From Deinococcus psychrotolerans (lineage in GTDB: Bacteria > Deinococcota > Deinococci > Deinococcales > Deinococcaceae): a DNA stretch of 64,000 nucleotides. Under the pieces are notes generated by a model. It was not told the origin of the DNA, ran no database searches, and saw nothing but the letters and a program-made list of their open reading frames with translations. The translations under genes were made by a program, and so were the position numbers. The stretch lies in assembly GCF_003860465.1 (NCBI RefSeq), contig NZ_CP034183.1, positions 1-64,000 on the forward strand. Direction: 5' to 3'. Below are positions 18,977 through 27,539 of this stretch, piece by piece. Every line of letters begins with the position of its first letter. Positions within the stretch are counted from its first letter, which is position 1.

Positions 18977-19621
18977 TCAGCCGCCCTTCTCGGCCTTTTT
19001 CTTGCGGCGCTTGAAGCCGAACAAGTCGATATACATTTTGGTGCGGTAACGCGCTCCCTTCCAAAAGCCGCGCTTTTTTTCTTTCATGACCTGCTTGAGA
19101 TTGGGGAGTTCGACGTAGTCCCATTTGATGTGCTGCTCTTTGAGGGCCGCCGTGATCGCCGGTTCGGGCCACCGCTCCGCGCCGAGGTGCGGCACCGAAA
19201 GCAGCCACGCCCGCGCACAGGCCCGCTGTCCGCTGAGGTGCGGCGTCAGCTTGTTGCCGAGGTCGGTGATCAGGCCGCCGCCGTCAAAAATGCCGATGCT
19301 CATGCCGAGCTTGCCAGACAGCACCGGACTCAGCAAAATGTCCAGGTGCTCGCGCTTAAGGCCCACCAAGTCGGCGTCGAGCATCACCACATAATCGGCG
19401 GTGGTGGCCTGAAGCGCGGCTTTGAGGGCTGGCCCTTTGCCCGCATTGTGAGGCAGCTCGACCACCTGAGCGCCCGCCGCCCGCGCGACTTCGGCGGTGT
19501 TGTCGGTGCTGCCGTCGGAGGCCACCACCACGTCGCCGGTTAAGCTCAAAGCCGCCTGAATCACGTCTGTTACGGTTTCAGCTTCGTTGAAGGCGGGAAT
19601 GACGACGGCGACACTTGGCAC
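18977..19621 (-). CDS. Family 2 glycosyltransferase
   Basis: The 214-residue protein has the GT-A fold of GT2: VAVVIPAFNEAETVTDVI at the N-terminus, VVVASDGSTDNTAEVA with the nucleotide-binding Asp, and YVVMLDADLVGL with the DXD metal motif. It resembles dolichyl-phosphate-mannose-synthase-like enzymes without membrane helices. The C-terminus is very basic (FKRRKKKAEKGG), suggesting membrane association. TACCAT (19628-19633) lies 6 nt before a GTG at 19621, which is taken as the start; a GTG five codons upstream would place this hexamer inside the gene. Confidence 0.85.
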   Translation of the reverse strand: MPSVAVVIPAFNEAETVTDVIQAALSLTGDVVVASDGSTDNTAEVARAAGAQVVELPHNAGKGPALKAALQATTADYVVMLDADLVGLKREHLDILLSPVLSGKLGMSIGIFDGGGLITDLGNKLTPHLSGQRACARAWLLSVPHLGAERWPEPAITAALKEQHIKWDYVELPNLKQVMKEKKRGFWKGARYRTKMYIDLFGFKRRKKKAEKGG

Positions 19622-19671
19622 ACGGTCATGGTACACGCAAACCGCACGGCTGGGGCCGTAGCCTTCAGCAC

Positions 19672-19710
19672 AAAAAACAGAGAACAGCGCGGGGCCATTC
19701 TCTGTTTTCG
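19672..19710. terminator. Bidirectional terminator
   Basis: AAAACAGAGAA (19674-19684) and TTCTCTGTTTT (19698-19708) form an 11-bp stem with T-rich flanks on both strands. On the minus strand it ends the helical-protein gene. Confidence 0.7.
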
Positions 19711-19729
19711 CTCTGTCTAAAGCGGGCGT

Positions 19730-21121
19730 TTAGTTGGTTTTGGTGTCTTTGCCAGCGTCGGTTTTGCCCGTCTCGGCACTCTGCGTATCTGCTTTGGGTT
19801 CCGGTGAAGTCGTGGGTGCAGGAGTCGCCGGTGCCGCCGCCGGAGCGTCGGGAGCGACCGAAGCGCCCGCTGCGCTGCCGGTGGCCTGAGACGGCTTGGG
19901 CGAGGGCGCGGCGGCGGCGGGAGCATGGTTGACGTCTTCCATACGCTCCAGCCAAGCCGTGCCGATCAAGTTGCGGACGCTGCGGCCTGCGCCGCGCAGC
20001 CAATCCTCGGCTTCGGGGCTCACCGCTCCCACCGCGTTCAGGATGCCCTGACGCGCCGCCGGAATGCGGGCCAGCGCCACCCCGCCGCCGACCAGGAACA
20101 ACACTGGCATCACGGCGCTGGTGCGGCGGCGCTTTTTGAGACCGGCCTTCTTGAGCTGCTTGTCGGTGGTTTTGGCCAGCTCTTTGTTGAGAAGCTGAAT
20201 GTGCTTTTCGTACTTCTTGAGCTGCTTGCCGCCGCCTTTTTTCAAGTCCTTGAACTGGGCCTCGGCGGCTTTGAGGGCGTCCGCTTTGGCCGACTGCACT
20301 TTATTGTGCACGGTGTCTTGGGCGTCGTCGGCAAACGACAGCCAAGCGCGGCGGCCTTGCTCGGCGGTCTTACCGGCCTGCTTGGTCACTTTTTTACCTT
20401 GCTGTTTGATTTGTTTTTTGGCTTTCTTCCGCACATCTTTTTGGACGCCTTTCAGCTTCTTCTGAGCGGCTCCGCGCACGTCTTGAACTTCATCTTGAGC
20501 GGTGTCGAGGAGACCTAACCAAGTCTTCTTGGCATCTTTTTGGGTGCTGACGGCGGCTTTTTGTGTTCTCTGAGCCACTTTTTGCGCAGTCGCATGAGCA
20601 GTCTCGGCCACGCCGCCGAGTTTGTGACTCAACGTGTCCTGAACGTCGCTGGCGCTGTCCAGCAAGGCGTCCCGGCGTTTGGCAGCTTCCTGCTGAACGT
20701 CTGAGAAGCGGTCTTGCACGCTGCTCTGAACAGTGGAAGCCGTTTTGGCGGCGGCGGCAGCAGCCTCAGCGGCGCGGTGGGCGATGTCGCCGCGCAAATC
20801 TGAAGTGCTGTCAAAAAGCTGCTGGCCGCGCACGGCGGCTTGCTCGCGCACGTCGGCCAACAGACCGGGCAAATGGTCTTGGGCGTTAGCAGCGACTTTT
20901 TTGGCTTCCTCGGTGAGTTCGCTGGCCCGCACTGCGACCGTGTGGGCGGCTTGCTGGGCAGCGGGGGCCACCGTTTCGTCGAGCAAGGTATAAGCGCCCG
21001 AGGCCGCGTCCTGTACGAGTCCGGCGATTTTGGCGCGGGCCGAGGAGCTGGCCAGCAGCGCCGTTAAGCCGCCGAGCAGCAGCAAGCTACTCTTGGAAAT
21101 ACCGCTTTGAGGTTGGGGCAT
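19730..21121 (-). CDS. Long Ala/Lys/Gln-rich helical protein, LEA/apolipoprotein-like
   Basis: The 463-residue protein has a hydrophobic N-terminal segment (SSLLLLGGLTALLASS, about residues 11-26), a region of about 250 residues of amphipathic helices with irregular 11-residue periodicity (AAEAAAAAAKTASTVQSSVQ, KKAKKQIKQQGKKVTKQAG), and a second hydrophobic segment after KKRRRTSAVMPVLFLVGGGVAL. The last 65 residues are low-complexity Pro/Ala/Thr. The helical part resembles LEA and apolipoprotein repeats, which protect membranes or proteins during drying; that function is inference. AAAGGAG lies 7 nt before the chosen ATG; the frame is open 29 codons further. Confidence 0.7.
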   Translation of the reverse strand: MPQPQSGISKSSLLLLGGLTALLASSSARAKIAGLVQDAASGAYTLLDETVAPAAQQAAHTVAVRASELTEEAKKVAANAQDHLPGLLADVREQAAVRGQQLFDSTSDLRGDIAHRAAEAAAAAAKTASTVQSSVQDRFSDVQQEAAKRRDALLDSASDVQDTLSHKLGGVAETAHATAQKVAQRTQKAAVSTQKDAKKTWLGLLDTAQDEVQDVRGAAQKKLKGVQKDVRKKAKKQIKQQGKKVTKQAGKTAEQGRRAWLSFADDAQDTVHNKVQSAKADALKAAEAQFKDLKKGGGKQLKKYEKHIQLLNKELAKTTDKQLKKAGLKKRRRTSAVMPVLFLVGGGVALARIPAARQGILNAVGAVSPEAEDWLRGAGRSVRNLIGTAWLERMEDVNHAPAAAAPSPKPSQATGSAAGASVAPDAPAAAPATPAPTTSPEPKADTQSAETGKTDAGKDTKTN

Positions 21122-21288
21122 GTGTTTCTCCTTTGGGGGGTGGTCATCTGGCTTTTTTGTGCTGAGCCGCTCCTGTTGGTGGGTAGACCCAGCGCTCCAT
21201 CCCACCATTGTGGGGGCAAAGATGAGAAATGAAGCTCCATTTTTCTTAGGATCAGCTTAAGAACTCATTTTTTAGCGGGTGGGAAAAG

Positions 21289-21320
21289 GAGAGAGGGCAT
21301 TGACCTTGCCTCTCTCTCAG
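21289..21320 (-). terminator. Probable terminator after hisD
   Basis: GAGAGAGGCA and TGCCCTCTCTC form an imperfect 10-bp stem on the minus strand, followed by CTTTTCCC, a weak T-run. The 249-bp gap it sits in otherwise holds only leader sequence of the helical-protein gene. Confidence 0.45.
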
Positions 21321-21370
21321 CGCGGCAATGATCCCAAGAAAAATTTTGAGTCAACTCCCGTTCTTCTCCC

Positions 21371-22687
21371 TTAATCCTGCTCACTGAGGCGGCTCTCGAT
21401 GGCGCGGGCGTGGGCTTCCAAGCCTTCGGCGCGGGCCAGCACGGTGGCGGCGGGGCCGATTTGCGCCAGTTCGGCGGCGTTGACGCCAACAATGCTGATA
21501 ATCGTTTGAAAATCGCGCACGTTGACCGGACTCATGAAGCGGGCGGTGCCGCCAGTCGGCATGACGTGGCTGGGGCCAGCCACATAATCGCCCAGCGCTT
21601 CCATGCTGGCCTCGCCCACAAAGACGCCGCCCGCCCGCCGCACCCCGCCCAGCAGACTCCACGGATCGCGGGTCAGGAGGCACAGGTGTTCGGGCGCGTA
21701 GAGGTTGGAGAGTTCCAGCGCTTCAGTGAGGTCACTTGCTAGCACGATCTTCATACGGCTCTGAATGCTGTCACGCGCCCAACTTCTGTTGGGTTCCGGT
21801 AAAGCTTCGAGCTGCCCGCCGATTTCGGCTTGCACTTGGGTCAGCAGTTGGCGGCTGGTGCTCACCAGAACTGGCTCAGCGCCGAGGTGCTCGGCTTGGG
21901 CCAGCAGATCGGCGGCCACGTAGCGCGGCGAAGCGGAGTCGTCGGCGATCACCAGCGTTTCGGTGGGGCCGGGCAGACTTTCGATGCCGACTTGTCCGAA
22001 CACCAGTTTCTTGGCGATCACCACGAACAAATTGCCGGGGCCTGCCACCTTGTCCACCCTCGGAATACTCTCGGTGCCGTAAGCCAGCGCGGCAATCGCC
22101 TGCGCTCCGCCGACCCGGAACACCTGCGAGATGCCGAGTTCACGCGCCGCCACCACAATGGCCGGGTGAATCTGGCCGTCGCGGTTAGGCGGGGTGGTCA
22201 CGATAATCTCGGGCACGCCGGCGACCAGTGCGGGCACGGCGGTGTGAATCAGGGTGCTGATCAGCGGCGCGAGGCCCCCCGGCACATACACGCCCACCCG
22301 TGAGAGGGGCCGTACCAACTGGCCCAGCGCTCCGCCCGGCCCATGATCGATCCAGCCGTGGGCAGGCTGCTTTTGGTAAAAATCGGTGACGCGCCGGATG
22401 GCCAGCCGAATGGCGGCGTGCAGTTCGGGGTCGATCTCGGCGGCAGCGATGTCCTCGTCGCTGACTTTCAGGGTGGGCCGGAAGCCGTCCACCTTTTGCG
22501 TCCAGTCGAGCAGGGCTTCGTCGCCGCGCACTTTGACGTCGGCCAGAATGCGCTCCACAACTTGTTCGGGCGTCAGGCGCTCACCGTAAAGCTGTTCGTT
22601 ACGCGCCAGGACGCTTTCTGGCACGGGGATTTCGCTGAAGTTGCGGCTGAGTGCGTGCCTTGCGGCGTCGCCCTGAAGAATTTGCAT
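21371..22687 (-). CDS. hisD: Histidinol dehydrogenase
   Basis: HisD oxidises histidinol to histidine through histidinal, using two NAD+ and a zinc ion. The 438-residue protein has VYVPGGLAPLISTLIHTAVPA, VAGPGNLFVVIAKKLVFGQVGIESLPGPTE, DLLAQAEHLGAEP and the catalytic YAPEHLCL (Glu-His pair). PSHVMPTGGTARFMSPVNV is the typical C-terminal block. It is alone, without other his genes nearby. GGAG lies 9 nt before the ATG. I looked for a His-rich leader peptide upstream and saw none. Confidence 0.95.
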   Translation of the reverse strand: MQILQGDAARHALSRNFSEIPVPESVLARNEQLYGERLTPEQVVERILADVKVRGDEALLDWTQKVDGFRPTLKVSDEDIAAAEIDPELHAAIRLAIRRVTDFYQKQPAHGWIDHGPGGALGQLVRPLSRVGVYVPGGLAPLISTLIHTAVPALVAGVPEIIVTTPPNRDGQIHPAIVVAARELGISQVFRVGGAQAIAALAYGTESIPRVDKVAGPGNLFVVIAKKLVFGQVGIESLPGPTETLVIADDSASPRYVAADLLAQAEHLGAEPVLVSTSRQLLTQVQAEIGGQLEALPEPNRSWARDSIQSRMKIVLASDLTEALELSNLYAPEHLCLLTRDPWSLLGGVRRAGGVFVGEASMEALGDYVAGPSHVMPTGGTARFMSPVNVRDFQTIISIVGVNAAELAQIGPAATVLARAEGLEAHARAIESRLSEQD

Positions 22688-22929
22688 CGGGTACGTCTCC
22701 TTGCGGGGTGGGGGAGGGGTGAAGTCAGCTTTGAGCCCATTGAGAAAGGCTGGGCAGCACCGGCTTCTAAGATAGCGGCGGCTGAAGTCGTCACGGCTTG
22801 GATGGCCTTTGCTGGCGCTTCTTCACAGGATCTTCACAACCGCTTCTCCTCCTCTTCACGCCCGACCCGTACTGTCGCGCTATGCCGCTTTGTGCCATGA
22901 TCTCCCCCCAATACCACCGCCGCCAGTGC

Positions 22930-22965
22930 TTGACAAAGCAATGGTAAGTGAGTCCATACTTACTT
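22930..22965 (+). promoter_or_regulatory. tetR promoter with overlapping inverted-repeat operator
   Basis: TTGACA at 22930-22935 is followed 19 nt later by CATACT (22955-22960), which ends 5 nt before the regulator ATG. Within this promoter, GTAAGT (22944-22949) and ACTTAC (22958-22963) form a 6-bp inverted repeat with an 8-nt spacer, a layout usual for TetR-type operators. Autoregulation is inferred. Confidence 0.55.
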
Positions 22966-23574
22966 ATGGCCCGACCACGCACCATCAGCGATCAGCAAAT
23001 TGTGGACGCGGCCCGTGAAGTCTTTTTGGAACATGGTTTTTCGGCCACGACCGCTGAAATCGCTCGCCGCGCCGGCGTTTCGGAAGGCACGCTTTTTAAG
23101 CGCTTTGCCACCAAGGAGGAACTGTTTGCCCAAACTGTCGGCCTGCATCACGTTCACGACTGGCACAAAGAGATGCGGGCGCTGATCGGTAGGGGCGATA
23201 TGCGCTCCAACTTGGAGCAAGTTTCTTTGCTGATCGTCACGATGGCCCGTCAGGTGTTGCCGCAACTGATGATGATGTGGTCGCGCGGCCAAGTCCCGCC
23301 AGTTCATTTCAAGGGAGGCCACGACCCGGTCAGCGCCGACACGGCCGTGATCGCTCAGTATTTGCGGGCGGAAGTCGGGCTGGGCCGGTTGCGCCCGGTG
23401 GACTGCGAAGTGGTGGCCGACGCCCTGATGGGAGCGCTGACCAACCGCATTCACCGTGAACTCTTACAGGGCAGCGGGATTGACGCCGAGTACTTCGTCA
23501 AGACGATGCTGGATTTCTGGTGGCCGGGCTTGGCACCGCCGGCCCCCCAAGATGCTTCATCCAAAAGTGAGTAG
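22966..23574 (+). CDS. TetR/AcrR-family transcriptional regulator
   Basis: The 202-residue protein has an N-terminal TetR HTH (about residues 8-54): DQQIVDAAREVFLEHGFSATTAEIARRAGVSEGTLFKRFATKEELF. The C-terminal ligand domain is not conserved with a known ligand class. It is the first gene before four efflux genes on the same strand, about 90 bp away, so it most likely represses that operon. The start at MARPRTIS follows the promoter/operator directly; the frame opens six codons earlier. Confidence 0.92.
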   Translation: MARPRTISDQQIVDAAREVFLEHGFSATTAEIARRAGVSEGTLFKRFATKEELFAQTVGLHHVHDWHKEMRALIGRGDMRSNLEQVSLLIVTMARQVLPQLMMMWSRGQVPPVHFKGGHDPVSADTAVIAQYLRAEVGLGRLRPVDCEVVADALMGALTNRIHRELLQGSGIDAEYFVKTMLDFWWPGLAPPAPQDASSKSE

Positions 23575-23665
23575 ACACACGCTAGACCAAACCGTTAGAA
23601 CAAATTGTTGCGCCCGAACTGCCTTCCCGCCCTCCTTCTTTGTTTTGACTGCTCCGCCGAGGTGA

Positions 23666-25168
23666 ATGCGCTTGAACGCTCTCCCACGAACTTCCCCGCT
23701 TGTCCGGAGCCGCACGGCCAACCCGAATGCCGCGCTGCTGTGCGCGTCGCTGCTCGGTTCGGCGCTGTTTGGCTCTGCGCTGGCCCAAACGGCTCCGTTG
23801 GCTGCGCCGCCCGTGACGGCCACTCCCGCCGCTGCGCCCGCCCCGCCCGCCGCGCTGGTCAACCCGGTGCTGAGCTTTGACCAGGTGCAGCAGGCCATCA
23901 AAACCTCTCCCGGCTGGCGCAGCGCCGAGGAAAATTACCGCGCCGCGCAGTACAACCTCGACGCCGCCCGCGCCCGCACCGGACTCAGCCTCAGTGTGGG
24001 AGCCAGCGCGATGGCAGGCAAAACCCCGCTGGACGGCGGCGATTACAAGGCCGCTGCCACCCTGACCGGCCAAGTCGGGGCCGCCGTATTGCCGTGGGGC
24101 AGCGCCTTTGATCCGCTTCACGCCGCTGAGCGGGCGCTGAGCCGCGCCGCCCTCGATTTGCAGGAGAGCCGCCAAACGCTGCTGCTCACCGCCCTGCAAA
24201 ATTATCTGGCCGCCCAGAGCGCCGCCGCCCAAGAAACCCTCACTGCTGCTCAAGCGGCGCTGGCCGCCAAGCAACTCGACGCCGCCCAAGTTCAGCGCCA
24301 AAACAACTTGCTGAGCTTGGAAGGCCTGCTCGACCGCCAGGGCAATTTGGAAAACGCCCAGGCCAGCGCCATTGCAGCACAGGCCAACCGCGAAATCACC
24401 CAGCGGCAACTGCTCAGCGATCTGGGGTTGGACGTGGGCCTGAATCTCAAGTTGGTGCTGCCCAGTCTGGCGGCCTTGCCCGACGCGCCCGCACCAGTCG
24501 AAGACTTGCTTGCCCAGGCTTTGCAGGGCCGCAGCGAAATTCAAAAAGCCGCCTCGCAACTCGAAGACGCCCGCGCCGCTGTGGTGAGTGCCCAGCGTGA
24601 CCGATTGCCGGGGTTGTCGGCCAATGTCAATTACGGCGAACTCGGCGGCACGGGTGGGCGCAGCGTGAGCGGCAGCCTCGACTTCAAAACCGGCGTGACG
24701 GGCGCTCAAATCAGCTTTCCGCTCAAGGGCAGCGAAACGCCGCTTCCCACTTCGCTCTCGCTGGGCCTGAACGGCAGCTTCAACGTGCTCGGCAGTGCGG
24801 CGAGCGCGGCGATTGCCAGTGCCCAGAGCAGCCAGCGCAGCGCCGAGCTGGCCCTGCAAAGCGCCCGCACCAGCGTCGAGCTCGACGTGCGGCGCAAAGA
24901 CAACGACGCGCTCAGCACCCGCCGTTTGGTGGAAGTGCAGCAGACCGCGCTGACCCGCGCCCAGACCGCGCTGGCCTCGGCCCGCGCCCGCCTGGACGCC
25001 GGACTCGGCACCGCGCTTGACGTGCAAGTTGCCGATGTGGCGGTGCAAAACGCCCAAACCAATGTTGATCAAGCCGTCAGCAACGCCTACCTCGCCAAAT
25101 TGCAACTCGACAAAGCCGCCGCTCGCCTCAACGCCGCCCTCATTCTCACTGCCGGAGCCAAGCCATGA
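23666..25168 (+). CDS. TolC-family outer membrane efflux protein (first of two)
   Basis: The 500-residue protein has an N-terminal export signal ending near GSALAQTAP and two outer-membrane-efflux repeats of long alpha-helical hairpins rich in Ala, Gln and Leu. [15 protein letters not shown] and the second-half [28 protein letters not shown] fit TolC/OMF helix signatures. It should form or contribute to the outer-membrane channel of the pump. GAGGTGA directly precedes the ATG. Its stop overlaps the next start as ATGA. Confidence 0.85.
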   Translation: MRLNALPRTSPLVRSRTANPNAALLCASLLGSALFGSALAQTAPLAAPPVTATPAAAPAPPAALVNPVLSFDQVQQAIKTSPGWRSAEENYRAAQYNLDAARARTGLSLSVGASAMAGKTPLDGGDYKAAATLTGQVGAAVLPWGSAFDPLHAAERALSRAALDLQESRQTLLLTALQNYLAAQSAAAQETLTAAQAALAAKQLDAAQVQRQNNLLSLEGLLDRQGNLENAQASAIAAQANREITQRQLLSDLGLDVGLNLKLVLPSLAALPDAPAPVEDLLAQALQGRSEIQKAASQLEDARAAVVSAQRDRLPGLSANVNYGELGGTGGRSVSGSLDFKTGVTGAQISFPLKGSETPLPTSLSLGLNGSFNVLGSAASAAIASAQSSQRSAELALQSARTSVELDVRRKDNDALSTRRLVEVQQTALTRAQTALASARARLDAGLGTALDVQVADVAVQNAQTNVDQAVSNAYLAKLQLDKAAARLNAALILTAGAKP

Positions 25169-26256
25169 CCCCACACACCCCAGTCCGTCACACCGCCAGC
25201 CGTCCCCGTCCGTTTGCCCTCAACACCTTGGCGCTGCTGGCCACCCTCAGCCTCGCGGCGCAGGCGACGGCGCAAACGAACGCCGTCACGCTCGACCTCG
25301 CCAGCGCCGTGACCCGCGCCATTGCCAACGGGCCGGACGTGAACACCAGCCGCGCCAACTTGCAAAAAGCGCAGGCCAACAGCAAAGCGGTGCAGGCCGA
25401 TCCGACCAGCATCATCACCGATCAGCTGGCCGCTCAGCAGACGCTGCAAAGCGCCACGGTGGGCATTGCCAACACCAAACTCAGCGTGATGCAAACGGTG
25501 ATCTCGCAGTACCTCGGCATTTACGAAGCTGACCAGCGCACCAGCCTCAACGCCGCGCAGGTTAACTTTTACAGCCGCAGCCTGCAAATTGCCCAGGCCC
25601 GGCTTGCCGCCAAAGTCGCCACCCAACTCGACGTGACCAAGGCCCAAAACAGCCTCAGCAGCAACCAGCAAGAACTGGCTGACGCCAAAGCCCAGCGCCC
25701 GATTGCCGCCGCTCAGCTTGCCAAAACCTTGGGCCTGGGCCAGACCGCCGTGACGGTCAAAGACCCGGCTGCGCCGCCCGCGCTCAGCTCCACCTTGGCT
25801 TCGCTGCAAGCCGGCCTCGATGACCGCTTGCCAGCGCTGGTGCAGGCGGCCAACGCGGTGCAGACCGCCCAACTTCAGGTCAAGGTTTCCGACAACGACT
25901 ACACCCCGGCCCGCACCCTACAAGACGCCCAGACCGCGCTCAGCAATGCCCAGCGCGACCTCGACAGTGGCCGCAAAGTCGCCCTGACTGCCCTGAACGA
26001 CGCTTACCGGGCCGCCCAAAACGCCCGTGAACAAGTCGGCATCAGCGCGGCCAGCTTGGCAGCCCAGCAAACCAGCCTCAATCAGGCCCAGGCCCGCCTC
26101 AAAGCTGGAACCGCCGCTGCCATTGACGTGCAAAATGCACAGGTTCTGCTGCTCTCGGCTCAATTCGCGCTGGCGCAGGCCCAAGACAACTCCTGGAAAG
26201 CGCTGGCCGCGCTCTCGGTGGCGGCGGGTAAAGATGTCACCGGCTTGGTGCAGTAA
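25165..26256 (+). CDS. TolC-family efflux protein (second of two)
   Basis: The 363-residue protein has a signal peptide ([16 protein letters not shown]) and the same heptad-rich OMF helices ([56 protein letters not shown]). It is shorter than the first copy and than classical TolC (about 430 mature residues), so part of the beta-barrel or periplasmic region is reduced. It overlaps the upstream gene by ATGA and the downstream adaptor by TAATG, so the genes are translationally coupled. Two adjacent OMF genes in one RND operon is unusual. Confidence 0.82.
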   Translation: MTPHTPVRHTASRPRPFALNTLALLATLSLAAQATAQTNAVTLDLASAVTRAIANGPDVNTSRANLQKAQANSKAVQADPTSIITDQLAAQQTLQSATVGIANTKLSVMQTVISQYLGIYEADQRTSLNAAQVNFYSRSLQIAQARLAAKVATQLDVTKAQNSLSSNQQELADAKAQRPIAAAQLAKTLGLGQTAVTVKDPAAPPALSSTLASLQAGLDDRLPALVQAANAVQTAQLQVKVSDNDYTPARTLQDAQTALSNAQRDLDSGRKVALTALNDAYRAAQNAREQVGISAASLAAQQTSLNQAQARLKAGTAAAIDVQNAQVLLLSAQFALAQAQDNSWKALAALSVAAGKDVTGLVQ

Positions 26257-27536
26257 TGCTTACGGCGAGCCGATTTGCAACTGCTCCGCTCGCGTTGACC
26301 TTGCTCAGCGCTGCCCTACTGCTCGGGGCCTGCACCAAGCCTGCTGCCGACACACAAAAAGCGGACGCCAAGCCCAGCACCTCCAGCACCAATAATCTGG
26401 ACGCCGCGCCGCCCAAAACGAGCGCCCTCAAAGTCAGCGCCATCACGCCCAAGCAGGGCAAGCTGAACGTGAGCCGCACCTCCAGCGCCACCATCACCGC
26501 TGCCCAAGACAGCCAGGTGGCGGCCCTGACCGGCGGGGCGGTGACGCAGGTGCTGGCGGTGGCGGGCCAGAGTGTCAAAGCGGGCGACGTGGTGGTGCAG
26601 CTCGATACCTCGGCCCTGCGCCAAACCCTGGAGAGCGCCCAGCTTCAGCTGCAAAGCGCCCAGATCAATCTGGCCCAAACCCAGCGCAACACCAATCAGG
26701 GTGATCCGCAGCTTCAATCGGCGCTGGCGGCGGCTCAGGCCAACTTCGACAAAGCACAGCAAGACGTCACGGCCAACCGCAATTTGCTGAGCCTCGGCGG
26801 CATCAGCGCGGCTGATCTCAAAGCCAGTGAGGCCGCGCTGGCCCAAACCCAGTCGGCGCTCTCGCTGGCCAAAAACAACCTGACCCAAAACGGCCAGAGC
26901 GGCAGCGGCAGCCTCGCCCTGCTGCAAAATCAGGTCAAGAGCGCTCAGGTTTCGGTGGGGCAAGCGCAGGAAAACCTGACCAAAGCCAGCGTCCGCGCTC
27001 CCTTTTCCGGCACCGTGGCCAGCGTCAGTGCCAAGCTCGGCGAGTATGTCAACACCGGCACGGCCGTGTTTAGATTGGTGGACGGCAGCAGCCTGACCGC
27101 CGACTTCAATGTGTCGCCCAGCGACGCCGCCGCGCTGGTGGCTGGAAGCAAGCTCAACTTCGATTACGGCGGCAAAACCTATCTCGCCGTGATCAAGGAA
27201 GGCGACCGGGTAACGGGCAGTGACCGCCTGGTGCCGCTGACCACCCGCTTGTTCGGCGCGAGCGCCAGCAACTTGCCGGTGGGCGGCGTCGGCCAGATGC
27301 GTTACCGCGTTTCGCTGGCGTCCGGAGCCCTGCTGCCCAGCGGCGCGATTCAAAATGACAGCGGCGACAATGCTGTTTATCTGGTGGGGGGAGACGCGGC
27401 CCAGCGCCAGACCGTCAAAATTCTGGCCGAGTCGCAGGGCCAAGTGGCGGTCAGCGGCGTACCGAGCGGAGCGCAGGTCATCTATCCGGTGCCGCCGAGC
27501 CTTCAGGACGGCGCGAGTATCAAGGTCGGTGAATAA
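26256..27536 (+). CDS. RND efflux periplasmic adaptor (membrane fusion protein), lipoprotein
   Basis: The 426-residue protein has a lipoprotein signal (LLSAALLLGAC, lipidated Cys about residue 25). A lipoyl/barrel-sandwich half (AAQDSQVAALTGGAVTQVLAVAGQSVKAGDVVVQLDTSAL) is followed by a long helical hairpin, then ASVRAPFSGTVASVSAKLGEYVNTGTAVFRLVD and beta-barrel and membrane-proximal domains. This is the AcrA/HlyD order. It bridges the RND pump and the outer-membrane channel. Confidence 0.92.
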   Translation: MLTASRFATAPLALTLLSAALLLGACTKPAADTQKADAKPSTSSTNNLDAAPPKTSALKVSAITPKQGKLNVSRTSSATITAAQDSQVAALTGGAVTQVLAVAGQSVKAGDVVVQLDTSALRQTLESAQLQLQSAQINLAQTQRNTNQGDPQLQSALAAAQANFDKAQQDVTANRNLLSLGGISAADLKASEAALAQTQSALSLAKNNLTQNGQSGSGSLALLQNQVKSAQVSVGQAQENLTKASVRAPFSGTVASVSAKLGEYVNTGTAVFRLVDGSSLTADFNVSPSDAAALVAGSKLNFDYGGKTYLAVIKEGDRVTGSDRLVPLTTRLFGASASNLPVGGVGQMRYRVSLASGALLPSGAIQNDSGDNAVYLVGGDAAQRQTVKILAESQGQVAVSGVPSGAQVIYPVPPSLQDGASIKVGE

Positions 27537-27539
27537 AGT

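Noticed and set aside
22880..22990. A minus-strand 35-codon frame with a GGGGAG upstream, before hisD
   Set aside because: Considered as a his leader peptide but contains no His codons and no terminator follows it.
23582..25174. A 530-codon frame antisense to the first TolC-like gene
   Set aside because: Shadow frame of a GC-rich gene; repetitive Gly/Gln/Arg product.
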